DNA of 64,000 nucleotides from Ensifer sp. Root278 (GTDB lineage: Bacteria; Pseudomonadota; Alphaproteobacteria; Rhizobiales; Rhizobiaceae): assembly GCF_001429285.1 (NCBI RefSeq), contig NZ_LMJJ01000043.1, positions 350,184-414,183 of the forward strand. Direction: 5' to 3'. The translations under genes were made by a program, and so were the position numbers. Under the pieces are notes generated by a model that saw only the letters and a program-made list of their open reading frames with translations, had not been told where the DNA came from and ran no database searches. How positions within the stretch are numbered: position 1 is the stretch's first letter; each line of letters opens with the position of its first letter. Shown here one piece after another: positions 1 to 8,287 of the stretch.

Positions 1-50
1 TTATCAAATCGTGAACGTGCGAGCGTATTCTTTCATTGACGAGTGTCTCA

Positions 51-100
51 TTTCGATTTACGACTGACGAAATACAAAATTCGTCAGTCGTAAATCGAAA
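51..100. promoter_or_regulatory. Perfect 21-bp inverted repeat in the tetR leader (putative operator)
   Basis: Positions 51-71 and 80-100 are exact reverse complements (arm begins TTTCGATTTACGACTG) separated by 8 A-rich bases. The palindrome ends 8 bp before the ATG of the tetR-family gene at 109 and contains the bases just before its ribosome-binding site. A weak promoter-like TTGACG at 36-41 with TACGAC at 59-64 would place the repeat over the -10 and start region. TetR-family pump repressors usually bind such dyads and repress themselves, so autoregulation is the natural reading. In RNA the same sequence would form a very stable leader hairpin. No binding data are available. Confidence 0.7.
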
Positions 101-108
101 GGCAAGCG

Positions 109-717
109 ATGCAGGTGAGCAGCGATAACGTCGTGGATCAGACGCGTCAGGACAACATCACGCGGATCCTCGACGCAGCGGAGCGGTTGTTCCGGCATTT
201 CGGCTACAGCAAGACCAATGTCGCCGACATTGCCAAGGAACTCGGCATGTCGCCGGCGAACATCTACCGCTTCTTCGCCTCGAAGACGGAGATCCATCAG
301 GCGATCTGCGGCCGCATGCTGGCGGCCAGCTACCAGATGGCCCAGGAGATCTGCGCCTTGCCATTGAGTGCGAGCGAGCGGCTGCGGCGTTACGTCCACG
401 CGCAGCATCAGATGACCGTTGAGCTCATGCTCGACGATACGAAGGTGCATGAAATGGTGGTCGTTGCCATCGAACGCGAGTGGCACGTCATCGACAAGCA
501 TATCGACAGGCTCGACGCGCTTCTCGCCGACGTAATTCGCGAAGGCATCGCCGCCGGCGAGTTCCCGGAACAGGACGCCGATGCGGCGTCGCGCTGTTTC
601 GGTGCGGCGACCGTCACGCTCTGTCATCCGCAAATGGTTGCGCAGTGTCTCAGCAAGACAAACCGCGCGGCACCGGAAGAGCTGGTCGAATTCGCGATCA
701 AGGGACTGAAGGTTTAG
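109..717 (+). CDS. TetR/AcrR-family transcriptional regulator of the RND pump
   Basis: This 202-residue protein has the standard TetR size and layout. A helix-turn-helix lies at about residues 20-65, with the recognisable core GMSPANIYRFFASKTEI, followed by a divergent helical ligand-binding domain. It starts directly after a 50-bp palindrome and lies 54 bp upstream of an RND adaptor gene in the same direction, so it probably represses its own operon and is released by a pump substrate. The ATG at 109 is preceded by AAAGGCAAGCG. The ligand cannot be predicted from sequence. The family call is secure; control of the pump is inferred from position. Confidence 0.92.
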   Translation: MQVSSDNVVDQTRQDNITRILDAAERLFRHFGYSKTNVADIAKELGMSPANIYRFFASKTEIHQAICGRMLAASYQMAQEICALPLSASERLRRYVHAQHQMTVELMLDDTKVHEMVVVAIEREWHVIDKHIDRLDALLADVIREGIAAGEFPEQDADAASRCFGAATVTLCHPQMVAQCLSKTNRAAPEELVEFAIKGLKV

Positions 718-771
718 CCGGACTGCTTCCGGCGCCAATGCGGCGTCGGCCTATTTTTCAGGAGTGCGACT

Positions 772-1917
772 ATGTTTATGCCGATTGAATTTCGCCGCCG
801 TATTTCATTCATTGCCACCGTTGCGCTGATTTCGACCCTCTCGGCGGCGCTTGCCGGCTGCTCGGAAGAAAAGTCCGAAACCGCTGAAGTCGTGCGCCCG
901 GTCAAGGTCGTCGAGATCGCCCAGGCCGACAATGTACGCCAGCTCAGCTATTCCGGCGCCGTGCGGGCACGGACCGAGATGAATCTCGGCTTCCGCGTCA
1001 GTGGCAAGATCGTCGAGCGCGTCGTCAATGTCGGTGACCGCGTCAAGGTTGGCGATCTTCTCGCCCGCATCGACCCGACCGACTACGAGCTCGCGGTGCG
1101 CAGCGCGTCCGCCAATCTGGATGCGGCCGAGCGTCAGGTCGAAACAGTCGAGCTGGTGCGCGACCGCGCCAAGCAGCTGCTTGCCAGGAAATTCGCCTCG
1201 CAGGCCCAGTTCGACCAGGCGGTGCTGAGTTACAACCAGGCTGTCGCCACGCGCGATGCAGCGAAGTCGGCACTGTCACAGGCGAAAAACCAGGTGGTCT
1301 ATACCAGCCTCGTCGCCGATCGGCCGGGCATCGTGACCTCGATCAACGCCGATGTCGGCCAGGTCGTCGGTTCTGGCACGCCGGTCGCCACCGTTGCCGT
1401 CGAAGGCGAAAAGGAAGTCCAGGTCGCAGTACCCGAAACGGAAATCAGCAATTTCAAGGCTGGCTTGCCGGTGAAGGTCGGGATCTGGTCCGATGCGGGC
1501 CTGTCGCTCGATGGCACGGTGCGCGAGGTTGCCGGCAGCGCCGACCAGCAATCGCGCACCTTCTCGGTGCGTGTCAGTCTGCCAAACGACCAACGCGTCC
1601 TGCTCGGCATGACCGCGACCATCGAAGCTTCTGCCGGCAATGGCGTGTCGTTCGTCTCGGTACCCTTGAGCGCGCTGGCTGAGAAGGATGGCTATCCGAT
1701 CGTCTGGGTCGTCGACCGCGGTACGGAAACCGTCCGCAGCCGCCCGGTCACGCTTGCAGACTTCACCACCAATGGTGTGCGGGTCACCGAAGGCCTCAAA
1801 GTCGGCGATCTCGTTGTTGCCGCCGGAACGCAGTTCATGACGGACGATCTCAAGGTGACGATCTCCAACGATACGACGCACCAGGCTGCTGCCGCAGCCG
1901 AAACCGTCGTGCGCTGA
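772..1917 (+). CDS. RND efflux pump periplasmic adaptor (membrane fusion protein), lipoprotein
   Basis: The 381-residue product begins with a lipoprotein signal ending in LAGC at residues 27-30, so it should be cleaved before Cys30 and anchored by lipid in the periplasm. Then come the lipoyl/barrel-sandwich half-motif (NLGFRVSGKIVERVVNVGD), a helical hairpin rich in Ala and Gln, the second lipoyl half and a beta-barrel domain. This order is typical of AcrA/MexA-type adaptors that link an RND permease to an outer-membrane channel. The permease follows 27 bp downstream. No TolC-like gene is nearby, so the outer channel must be encoded elsewhere. A second possible start at 781 would shorten the signal only slightly. 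Confidence 0.93.
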   Translation: MFMPIEFRRRISFIATVALISTLSAALAGCSEEKSETAEVVRPVKVVEIAQADNVRQLSYSGAVRARTEMNLGFRVSGKIVERVVNVGDRVKVGDLLARIDPTDYELAVRSASANLDAAERQVETVELVRDRAKQLLARKFASQAQFDQAVLSYNQAVATRDAAKSALSQAKNQVVYTSLVADRPGIVTSINADVGQVVGSGTPVATVAVEGEKEVQVAVPETEISNFKAGLPVKVGIWSDAGLSLDGTVREVAGSADQQSRTFSVRVSLPNDQRVLLGMTATIEASAGNGVSFVSVPLSALAEKDGYPIVWVVDRGTETVRSRPVTLADFTTNGVRVTEGLKVGDLVVAAGTQFMTDDLKVTISNDTTHQAAAAAETVVR

Positions 1918-1944
1918 CGTCACCAAGATAGCGGAACCGAGCCG

Positions 1945-4900
1945 ATGATGACCTCCTCTTCCGAAGAAAAGCGGCCTTTCAACCTTTCGCGCTGGGCGAT
2001 CGCGCATCCGAGCATGGCGCGGTTCCTGTTCGGCCTCATCATTCTCGCCGGTGCCTTCGGCCTGATGCGCATGGGGCAGAAGGAGGATCCGGACTTCACC
2101 TTCCGCGTCATGGTGGTGCAAGCCTTCTGGCCAGGCGCCTCGATCGAGGAAATGCAGGACCAGGTCGTCAACAAGATCGAGCGCAAGTTGCAGGAAACGC
2201 CGCACCTCGATTTCGTGCGCTCCTATACCCGCGCCGGCAGTGCGATCATCACGCTGCAGGTTGAAGGCGATACCAATGCCGAGCAAGTGGCGGACGCATT
2301 CTACCAGGTGCGCAAGAAGGTCGGCGACATCTCCAACGAACTGCCCGAAAGCTTGCTCGGCCCCTATTTCAACGATGAGTTCGGCGACACCTTCATCACG
2401 CTCAATTCACTAAGCGGCGAGGGCTACAGCTATCCGGAGCTGAAGAAATTCGCGATCCAGGCGCGCGATATGCTGCTGACGACGCCGGGCGTCGAGAAGG
2501 CTGTGATCATCGGCGACCAGCCGGAGAAGATCTATATCGACGTTTCCTCCAAGGTGCTCGCCGAACGCGGCCTGACGCTCAACGACCTACGCAGCACGAT
2601 TGCCGGTCAGAACAATATCGACCCGGCCGGTTCCGTCGATACCGGTTCCCTCTCGGTGCGCATCTCGGTCGAAGGCAGCCTCGACAAGGTCGAGGACCTG
2701 AAGAACCTCAGGCTTCGCGCCGGCGGCCAGGTCACGCGCCTTGGCGAAATCGCCACGGTAAGCTCCGGGCTCGAGGATCCCTATTCGCGCAAATTCCGCT
2801 TCAACGGCCAGGACAGCGTCCAGATCGGCGTCGTCATGGCCAAGGGCTTCAAGGTGACGGATGTCGGCAAGGCGGTCGAAGAGACCTATCAGCGCTTCGA
2901 GACGTCGCTGCCCTATGGGGTCAGTGTCGACCAGGTCTCCAACCAGCCTGAGGTCGTCAAGGAAGCAGTCGGCGAGTTCATGAAGGCGCTCGGCGAAGCG
3001 CTGGCGATCGTGCTCATCGTATCGTTCCTGTCGATCGGCTGGCGCTCGGGCCTGGTGATCGCGATCACCATCCCGCTGGTGCTCGCCGCGACCTTCGCCA
3101 TCATGTACGAGCTTGGCATCGATCTGCAGCGCATCTCGCTCGGCGCCCTCATCATTGCGCTCGGCCTCCTGGTCGACGACGCCATGATCGTCGTCGAGAT
3201 GATGGAAAGAAAACTGGAGGAGGGACTGGTCAAGGTCGAAGCCGCGAGCTTCGCCTATACCTCCACCGCCTTCCCGATGCTGACCGGCACGCTGATCACC
3301 ACCGCCGGCTTCATTCCTGTTGGCTTTGCCGCCTCGACCGCCGGCGAATATGTACGTTCGCTGTTTTATGTGGTCGGCATCGCGCTGGTCGTCTCCTGGT
3401 TCGTTGCGGTCTATTTCACGCCCTGGCTCGGCAACATGCTCTTGAAGCAGCGCAGCCACGCCGGAAACCATCACGACGTCTTCGACACGCGCTTCTATCG
3501 TCATCTGCGTTCGACGGTTGCCTGGGCGGTGCGCCATCGCATCATCGTGCTTTCGACCACGCTCGCCATCTTCTTCGTCAGCCTCTGGGCCTTCCAGTTC
3601 ATTCCGAAGAACTTCTTCCCGCAGTCGTCGCGGCCGGAAATCCTGGTCGATCTGTGGCTGCCCGAGGGCACGAGCATTAAGGAGGTCGAAAAGCAGGCCA
3701 AGGCGCTTGAAGCCCGGATGATGGATGATGAGGACAAGCGCTTCATCGCCACCTATATCGGCGAGGGAGCCCCGCGCTTCTTCCTGCCGCTCGACCAGCA
3801 ACTGCGTAATCCGAACTTCGCCCAGCTTCTTGTCATGGCCAAGGACGAACCGGCGCGCGAGCGGCTGATTGCCAAGATGCGTGCGATCCTTGCCGCCGAC
3901 TTCCCGTCGATCCGTTCCAAGGTCGACCGCCTGTTCCTGGGGCCGCCGACCGGCTGGCCGGTACAGATGCGCGTCATGGGTCCGGACCGCGAAGAGGTCA
4001 GGCGCATTGCCGACCGGGTAACGGCGAAGTTCCACGAGAACCCACTTCTGGGCGCCGTTCACGACGATTGGCTGGAGCCGGTAGCGGGCATGAAGCTGGT
4101 CATCGACCAGGATCGCGCCCGCGCGCTTGGCGTCACATCCCAGCGCATCCGCCAGATGCTGCAGGCGAGCGTCACCGGTGCGCCGCTCGACAACTTCCGC
4201 GACGGCGAGGAGACGGTGGCGATCGTCGCCCGCGAGCCGGCCGAAAGCCGCAAACTGCTGAGCTCTGTCGACTCGATCTACATCCCGACCGACTTTGGCG
4301 GCTTCGTTCCGCTCTCGCAAGTCGCCAAGGTCGTGCCGGTGCTCGAGCAGGGCATCGAATGGCGCCGCGACCGCCTGCCGACGATCACCGTGCGAGGAAC
4401 CTTGCCGGACGGCGTGCAGCCGAACGACGTGGCGATGAAGATGTTCGGTGAGATGCAGCCGCTGCGCGACAGCCTGCCCGCTGGCTATTCGATCGCCATT
4501 CAGGGCGGGGCCGAAGATTCAGCCGAAAGCCAGGCCTCGATCGCCGCCAAGGCGCCGATCATGCTCGGGGTCATCGTCGTGCTGTTGATGATCCAGCTCC
4601 AGCATTTCGGCAAGGCGATGCTGGTTCTCGCCACCGGGCCGCTCGGCATCATCGGTGCGGCGGCGGCACTGCTCATCAGCGGTGCCCCTTTCGGCTTCGT
4701 CGCGATCCTCGGCGTCATCGCGCTGCTCGGCATCATCATGCGCAACTCGATCATCCTGGTCGACCAGATCGACCAGGATATCGCCGCCGGCATGGACCGC
4801 GCCGAGGCGATCATCGGATCGGCCGTGCGACGCTTCCGCCCGATCACGCTGACGGCGCTGACGGCGGTGCTGGCGCTGATCCCGATCTCCCGCGGGGTCT

Positions 4901-5106
4901 TCTGGGGACCGCTCGCCTACGCCATGATGGGCGGTATCCTCGTCGCGACGGTGCTGACCATTCTGGTATTGCCCGCTGGCTACGCGCTCTTCTTCGGCCG
5001 GGAGCCAAAGAAGAGCACCGCGGAACCGGAGAAGGCGGACGAGGTCAATGCGGATGCCGAACTTGATGAGCCGCTCGCTTATCCGCCGGCCGTGGCGGCG
5101 GAATAA
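1945..5106 (+). CDS. RND-family efflux transporter permease
   Basis: This 1053-residue protein has the full RND length with twelve expected membrane helices and two large periplasmic loops. The proton-relay aspartates are visible in helix 4 as LLVDDAMIVVE (Asp411-Asp412). The N-terminus carries the family signature around GQKEDPDFTFRVMVV. A short acidic, Ala/Glu-rich cytoplasmic tail closes the protein. It is the proton-driven inner-membrane pump of a tripartite exporter and is cotranscribed with the lipoprotein adaptor. It belongs to the broad hydrophobic/amphiphilic efflux group rather than the metal-exporting CzcA type, but the substrate is not deducible. Two ATGs sit together at 1945 and 1948. 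Confidence 0.94.
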   Translation: MMTSSSEEKRPFNLSRWAIAHPSMARFLFGLIILAGAFGLMRMGQKEDPDFTFRVMVVQAFWPGASIEEMQDQVVNKIERKLQETPHLDFVRSYTRAGSAIITLQVEGDTNAEQVADAFYQVRKKVGDISNELPESLLGPYFNDEFGDTFITLNSLSGEGYSYPELKKFAIQARDMLLTTPGVEKAVIIGDQPEKIYIDVSSKVLAERGLTLNDLRSTIAGQNNIDPAGSVDTGSLSVRISVEGSLDKVEDLKNLRLRAGGQVTRLGEIATVSSGLEDPYSRKFRFNGQDSVQIGVVMAKGFKVTDVGKAVEETYQRFETSLPYGVSVDQVSNQPEVVKEAVGEFMKALGEALAIVLIVSFLSIGWRSGLVIAITIPLVLAATFAIMYELGIDLQRISLGALIIALGLLVDDAMIVVEMMERKLEEGLVKVEAASFAYTSTAFPMLTGTLITTAGFIPVGFAASTAGEYVRSLFYVVGIALVVSWFVAVYFTPWLGNMLLKQRSHAGNHHDVFDTRFYRHLRSTVAWAVRHRIIVLSTTLAIFFVSLWAFQFIPKNFFPQSSRPEILVDLWLPEGTSIKEVEKQAKALEARMMDDEDKRFIATYIGEGAPRFFLPLDQQLRNPNFAQLLVMAKDEPARERLIAKMRAILAADFPSIRSKVDRLFLGPPTGWPVQMRVMGPDREEVRRIADRVTAKFHENPLLGAVHDDWLEPVAGMKLVIDQDRARALGVTSQRIRQMLQASVTGAPLDNFRDGEETVAIVAREPAESRKLLSSVDSIYIPTDFGGFVPLSQVAKVVPVLEQGIEWRRDRLPTITVRGTLPDGVQPNDVAMKMFGEMQPLRDSLPAGYSIAIQGGAEDSAESQASIAAKAPIMLGVIVVLLMIQLQHFGKAMLVLATGPLGIIGAAAALLISGAPFGFVAILGVIALLGIIMRNSIILVDQIDQDIAAGMDRAEAIIGSAVRRFRPITLTALTAVLALIPISRGVFWGPLAYAMMGGILVATVLTILVLPAGYALFFGREPKKSTAEPEKADEVNADAELDEPLAYPPAVAAE

Positions 5107-5151
5107 CGCCACGGCCCTTTCAAAGCCAATTCGGGCTAGAACTGTCTGGGG

Positions 5152-5949
5152 TCAGGCCGTGACATACATGGCCTGGCCCTGAGCCAGATATTGGAACAGC
5201 TCATAGCTCATCCAGATGTAGCCGCGACGTCCGTTCCACTCGCAGCCCCAGTTCTGTCCGAAGCTGTTTTGGATGAGGATCGCCTGCTGCTCGTCGTCGT
5301 AGCCGATAATCAGCATGCAATGGCCGACATTCGGGACCTTGTTGAGGGGGCCGGTCATCGGGCCGGGGCCTTCGTATTTCATGAAGCCTTCGTTGAGCGA
5401 CGTGCCGTAACAAAGCGCACCGCCGGCGGCGATGACCGCCTTGATCGCGTCGAGATCGCTGGTTTCGACGATGGCCCAGTCGGGAATCTGGAAGCTGCCA
5501 TCGGTGGCGGCGTTGGGATCGTAGCTCGACCAGAGCTCGGGGCAGTTCGCATAATAGGGGGCGGTCTGCCAGTTCGGCGTTCCGCTCTGCTTGAGCAGAT
5601 TGAGGTAGGATGCAAGCCGCGATCCCGCACAGCCCTTTTGCCCGTAGCTCTTCATGACTTCGATATAAATATGGGCTGGGCTTGCCTGCAGCGCCGTGCT
5701 CGATGGGGACTGGCTCGCCGCTGCGGCCGCCGTGTAGGTGGCGAGCCCATAGGTCGAAGCCCATGCGGCGCAGCTCCCGGGACTGCCGACATGGCGTGGC
5801 GTCCCCTGCGCCTTCGGGGGCGGGAGGTATTGCGGGTCGACGGTCGCCGCGGTCGGCAGCGCCGCGGGCACCTGAGGCCGGATGAGTGGGCCATCCTCTC
5901 GGATGGTGGGATCATAGCCGAGATCGAGAATTGCTTCATGCACCGACAT
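5152..5949 (-). CDS. Papain-like (C1) cysteine peptidase family protein
   Basis: The 265-residue product shows a papain catalytic layout. Cys60 lies in SPGSCAAWAS, His210 in VGHCMLIIGYDD and Asn228 in IQNSFGQNWG. The oxyanion-hole Gln that normally sits six residues before the Cys is Val54 here, which may weaken or alter catalysis. There is no signal peptide, so the protein is probably cytoplasmic or leaves by a non-Sec route. Bacterial relatives act as aminopeptidase-like or effector-like cysteine proteases, but no role is known for this one. It is a single-gene unit convergent with the RND permease, 45 bp away. The family call is strong; activity is uncertain. Confidence 0.8.
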   Translation of the reverse strand: MSVHEAILDLGYDPTIREDGPLIRPQVPAALPTAATVDPQYLPPPKAQGTPRHVGSPGSCAAWASTYGLATYTAAAAASQSPSSTALQASPAHIYIEVMKSYGQKGCAGSRLASYLNLLKQSGTPNWQTAPYYANCPELWSSYDPNAATDGSFQIPDWAIVETSDLDAIKAVIAAGGALCYGTSLNEGFMKYEGPGPMTGPLNKVPNVGHCMLIIGYDDEQQAILIQNSFGQNWGCEWNGRRGYIWMSYELFQYLAQGQAMYVTA

Positions 5950-6167
5950 GTAGGCCTCCTGTCAGCAGCTCCAGCTGCGTAGGTTGAAGGAATGATGTCA
6001 CTGGGCAGGTTCCGGCAGTCCGCCGGTATTTCGAGGCGTGCTCAGGCTAAACCACGCTCCGGCCAAGGATCGCAGTTTGCCATGTTTCGAATTGATACAC
6101 GCAGGGGTAGAGTATATCATGATCGTGCACGTTAGGTATCCTGAGTTTTAACGGGGTAACTCCGGAA

Positions 6168-6365
6168 GTTCTCCAGTTTCGCGGGCAGCAGATGATCTCG
6201 GCGGCGAGGGCGTCGGTCATCATGTGCTGCGAACCGGTCTGGGTGCTGCTTTTCACGCTGGCATTTCTCGGGACGCCGTTGAGCCTTTCGCAGATCCTGG
6301 GCTACGCCGTGATTCTCTTTGCGATGCTGAGCCAGGTTGTTCTGCGATCAAAATCGGGCGGCTGA
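6168..6365 (+). pseudogene. C-terminal remnant of an EamA/DMT-superfamily transporter
   Basis: One frame from about 6168 reads VLQFRGQQMISAARASVIMC, then CEPVWVLLFTLAFLGTPLSLSQ and ILGYAVILFAMLSQVVL, ending at TGA 6363-6365. This is the conserved end of DMT exporters (the AxRASVIM-EPVW segment plus the last helix). The first nine helices are missing upstream, where the frame loses resemblance before about 6165, and the usual Gly-Glu after the EPVW helix is Gly-Thr. An ATG at 6192 could in principle start a 57-residue product, but a lone final helix pair is more likely a decayed gene. It shows that this gap once held a transporter. Confidence 0.65.
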
Positions 6366-6462
6366 ACCGATCCCCGAGGCTCGATTTCCGCAATTGGTAT
6401 TGCAATGAGAAATACCACTCACCCTCTTTTCCCGAAACTTTAGGCGGGGCGAATTAGCCCGA

Positions 6463-6491
6463 TTGACAGCGCCTCTTTGGCAGACTTATCG
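6463..6491 (+). promoter_or_regulatory. Candidate sigma-70 promoter for the ABC/hexosaminidase operon
   Basis: TTGACA at 6463-6468 and TTATCG at 6486-6491 are separated by 17 bp, a good match to an alphaproteobacterial housekeeping promoter. It lies 59 bp before the ATG at 6550 and directly abuts a perfect operator-like dyad. Confidence 0.5.
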
Positions 6492-6514
6492 TTAAGTCAA
6501 ATTACTTGACTTAA
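6492..6514. promoter_or_regulatory. Perfect 9-bp dyad, probable operator
   Basis: TTAAGTCAA at 6492-6500 and TTGACTTAA at 6506-6514 are exact inverted repeats with a 5-bp AT-rich spacer. The site begins right after the candidate -10 box at 6486-6491, a position suited to repression of the downstream ABC transporter and hexosaminidase operon. The regulator is not identified; no repressor gene adjoins it. Confidence 0.6.
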
Positions 6515-6549
6515 TAGATCGATCAACGAAACCTGAGGGGGAATTCGTC

Positions 6550-8268
6550 ATGACGGCAGTCGAGGAAATGCGGCTTTTGGGTAACGCTCCGGAGGCCGGG
6601 AGGAAGAGGGTGACAGCGGCGCGATGGCGTCTTGGACCGGTCGCCGCAGCGCTGATGATGGTCGCGGCCGCCGAGGCCCGGGCCGAAGCGGTGCTCACCA
6701 TGCACATCGAGGAACAAACGAGCTGGGTGCAGAACTTCAACCCGTTCGACCTCGGCGGCCGGCGGCAGAGCACCATGGATTTCGTCTACGAACCGCTGGT
6801 GATCTTCAACGACTATGACAGCGGCAAGCCGGTCTGGCGGCTGGCAACAGGTTACAAGTTCGCCGACGATCTGAAGTCGATCACCTATACCCTGCGTGAC
6901 GGTGTGAAATGGTCGGACGGCAAGCCGCTGACCTCGGCCGACATGAAGTTTACCCTCGAGATGATGTTGAAGAACCCGGCCGTCGATACCGTTGGCGTCG
7001 GCGAGACCGTCGCCTCGGTGGAGGCGCCATCACCGACCGAAGTGAAGATCAATCTCAAGGGCGTCGACACGCATTTCCCGGAATCGCTCGCCGACTTTCC
7101 CGTGGTGCCCGAGCACATCTGGAAAGACGTGAAGGATCCGCTGGCCTTCAAGAACGAAACGCCTGTCGGCTCCGGCCCGATGACCGAGATCCGCCGCTTC
7201 ACGCCGCAGGTCTACGAACAATGCCGCAACCCCAACTACTGGGACGCCGCGTCGCTCAAGGTCGATTGCCTGAAGTTGCCGCAGATCTCCGGCAACGACC
7301 AGATGCTGGCGCTTTTGCCGGAAGGCTCGATCGACTGGTTTGGATCGTTCCTGCCGCAGATCGACAAGACCTATGTCGGCCTTGACGCCGAACACAACGG
7401 CTACTGGCAGCCGCCGGCGGAAACCGTTGCCTTCCAGATGAACTTCAAGTCGTCGAACCCCGGCAATGCCGAGGCCTTCAACGACATGACCTTCCGGCGC
7501 GCCTTCAGCCTGGCGATGGACCGCACCGCGATGGTCGATATTGCCGGCTTTGGCTATCCCGTCGTCAACACCCTTGCGAGCGGCCTGCCGCCGCGCTTCG
7601 ACAGTTGGCGCAACAAGGCAGCCGAGGGCGCGCAGGACGAGTGGCTGGCCTATGACATCGACAAGGCCAACAAGCTGCTCGACGATGCCGGTTACAAGAA
7701 GGACGGCGAAGGCTTCCGCACCACGCCGAGCGGCAAGCCGATCGCTTTCCCAATCATCGTTCCGAACGGTTGGACCGACTGGATCGACGCGGTGCAGATC
7801 GCGACCGAAGGCCTGCGCAAGATCGGCGTCAATGCGTCGGTTGCCACGCCCGAATACGAGCAGTGGCAGAAGCAGATCCTCGACGGCAGCTTCGAAGCGG
7901 TGATGAATTCGCGCGCCGACGGACCGACGCCCTTCCGCGGCTACTTCCAGTCGCTGTCGACCGGCTTCGGCGGGCGCATCACCAGCGCGCCGTCGCGTTA
8001 CTCCAACCCTGAACTCGACAAGGTCTTCGACGAGTACCGCCGCGCCGCGACGGACGAAGAGCGCAAGAAGCTGTTTGACCAGGTGCAGGTGATCGTTGCC
8101 GACAACCTGCCTGTCGTTCCCGTCTTCAACGGCCCGACCTGGTACCAATTCTCGACCAAGCGCTTTACCGGCTGGGTCACCAAGGACGAACCTGTCATGA
8201 ACCCCGAGGATCACGATAACAACCGGATGCGGCTGGTGCACCTGCTCCGCCTCAAGCCCGTGCAATAA
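6550..8268 (+). CDS. ABC transporter periplasmic binding protein, oligopeptide/chitobiose type (SBP_bac_5)
   Basis: This 572-residue protein has a Sec signal whose hydrophobic core (residues about 27-42) ends near AEARAEA. The mature domain matches peptide-type (DppA/OppA, cluster C) solute-binding proteins, with the usual TYTLRDGVKWSDGKPLTSAD segment. Members of this family in Vibrio bind chitobiose rather than peptides, and the gene order here, with two permeases, two ATPases and a GH20 hexosaminidase, matches that system. I therefore favour (GlcNAc)n or a related beta-linked oligosaccharide as ligand, with peptides as the alternative. It is the first gene of the operon, behind a promoter and dyad at 6463-6514. 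Confidence 0.87.
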   Translation: MTAVEEMRLLGNAPEAGRKRVTAARWRLGPVAAALMMVAAAEARAEAVLTMHIEEQTSWVQNFNPFDLGGRRQSTMDFVYEPLVIFNDYDSGKPVWRLATGYKFADDLKSITYTLRDGVKWSDGKPLTSADMKFTLEMMLKNPAVDTVGVGETVASVEAPSPTEVKINLKGVDTHFPESLADFPVVPEHIWKDVKDPLAFKNETPVGSGPMTEIRRFTPQVYEQCRNPNYWDAASLKVDCLKLPQISGNDQMLALLPEGSIDWFGSFLPQIDKTYVGLDAEHNGYWQPPAETVAFQMNFKSSNPGNAEAFNDMTFRRAFSLAMDRTAMVDIAGFGYPVVNTLASGLPPRFDSWRNKAAEGAQDEWLAYDIDKANKLLDDAGYKKDGEGFRTTPSGKPIAFPIIVPNGWTDWIDAVQIATEGLRKIGVNASVATPEYEQWQKQILDGSFEAVMNSRADGPTPFRGYFQSLSTGFGGRITSAPSRYSNPELDKVFDEYRRAATDEERKKLFDQVQVIVADNLPVVPVFNGPTWYQFSTKRFTGWVTKDEPVMNPEDHDNNRMRLVHLLRLKPVQ

Positions 8269-8287
8269 GCGACAACAGGCCCCAACG

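Noticed and set aside
2587-4320. Long open frame on the minus strand inside the RND permease gene
   Set aside because: It is antisense to a clear 1053-residue RND protein, has a low-complexity Arg/Asp/His-rich composition and no similarity; a codon-bias shadow of GC-rich DNA.
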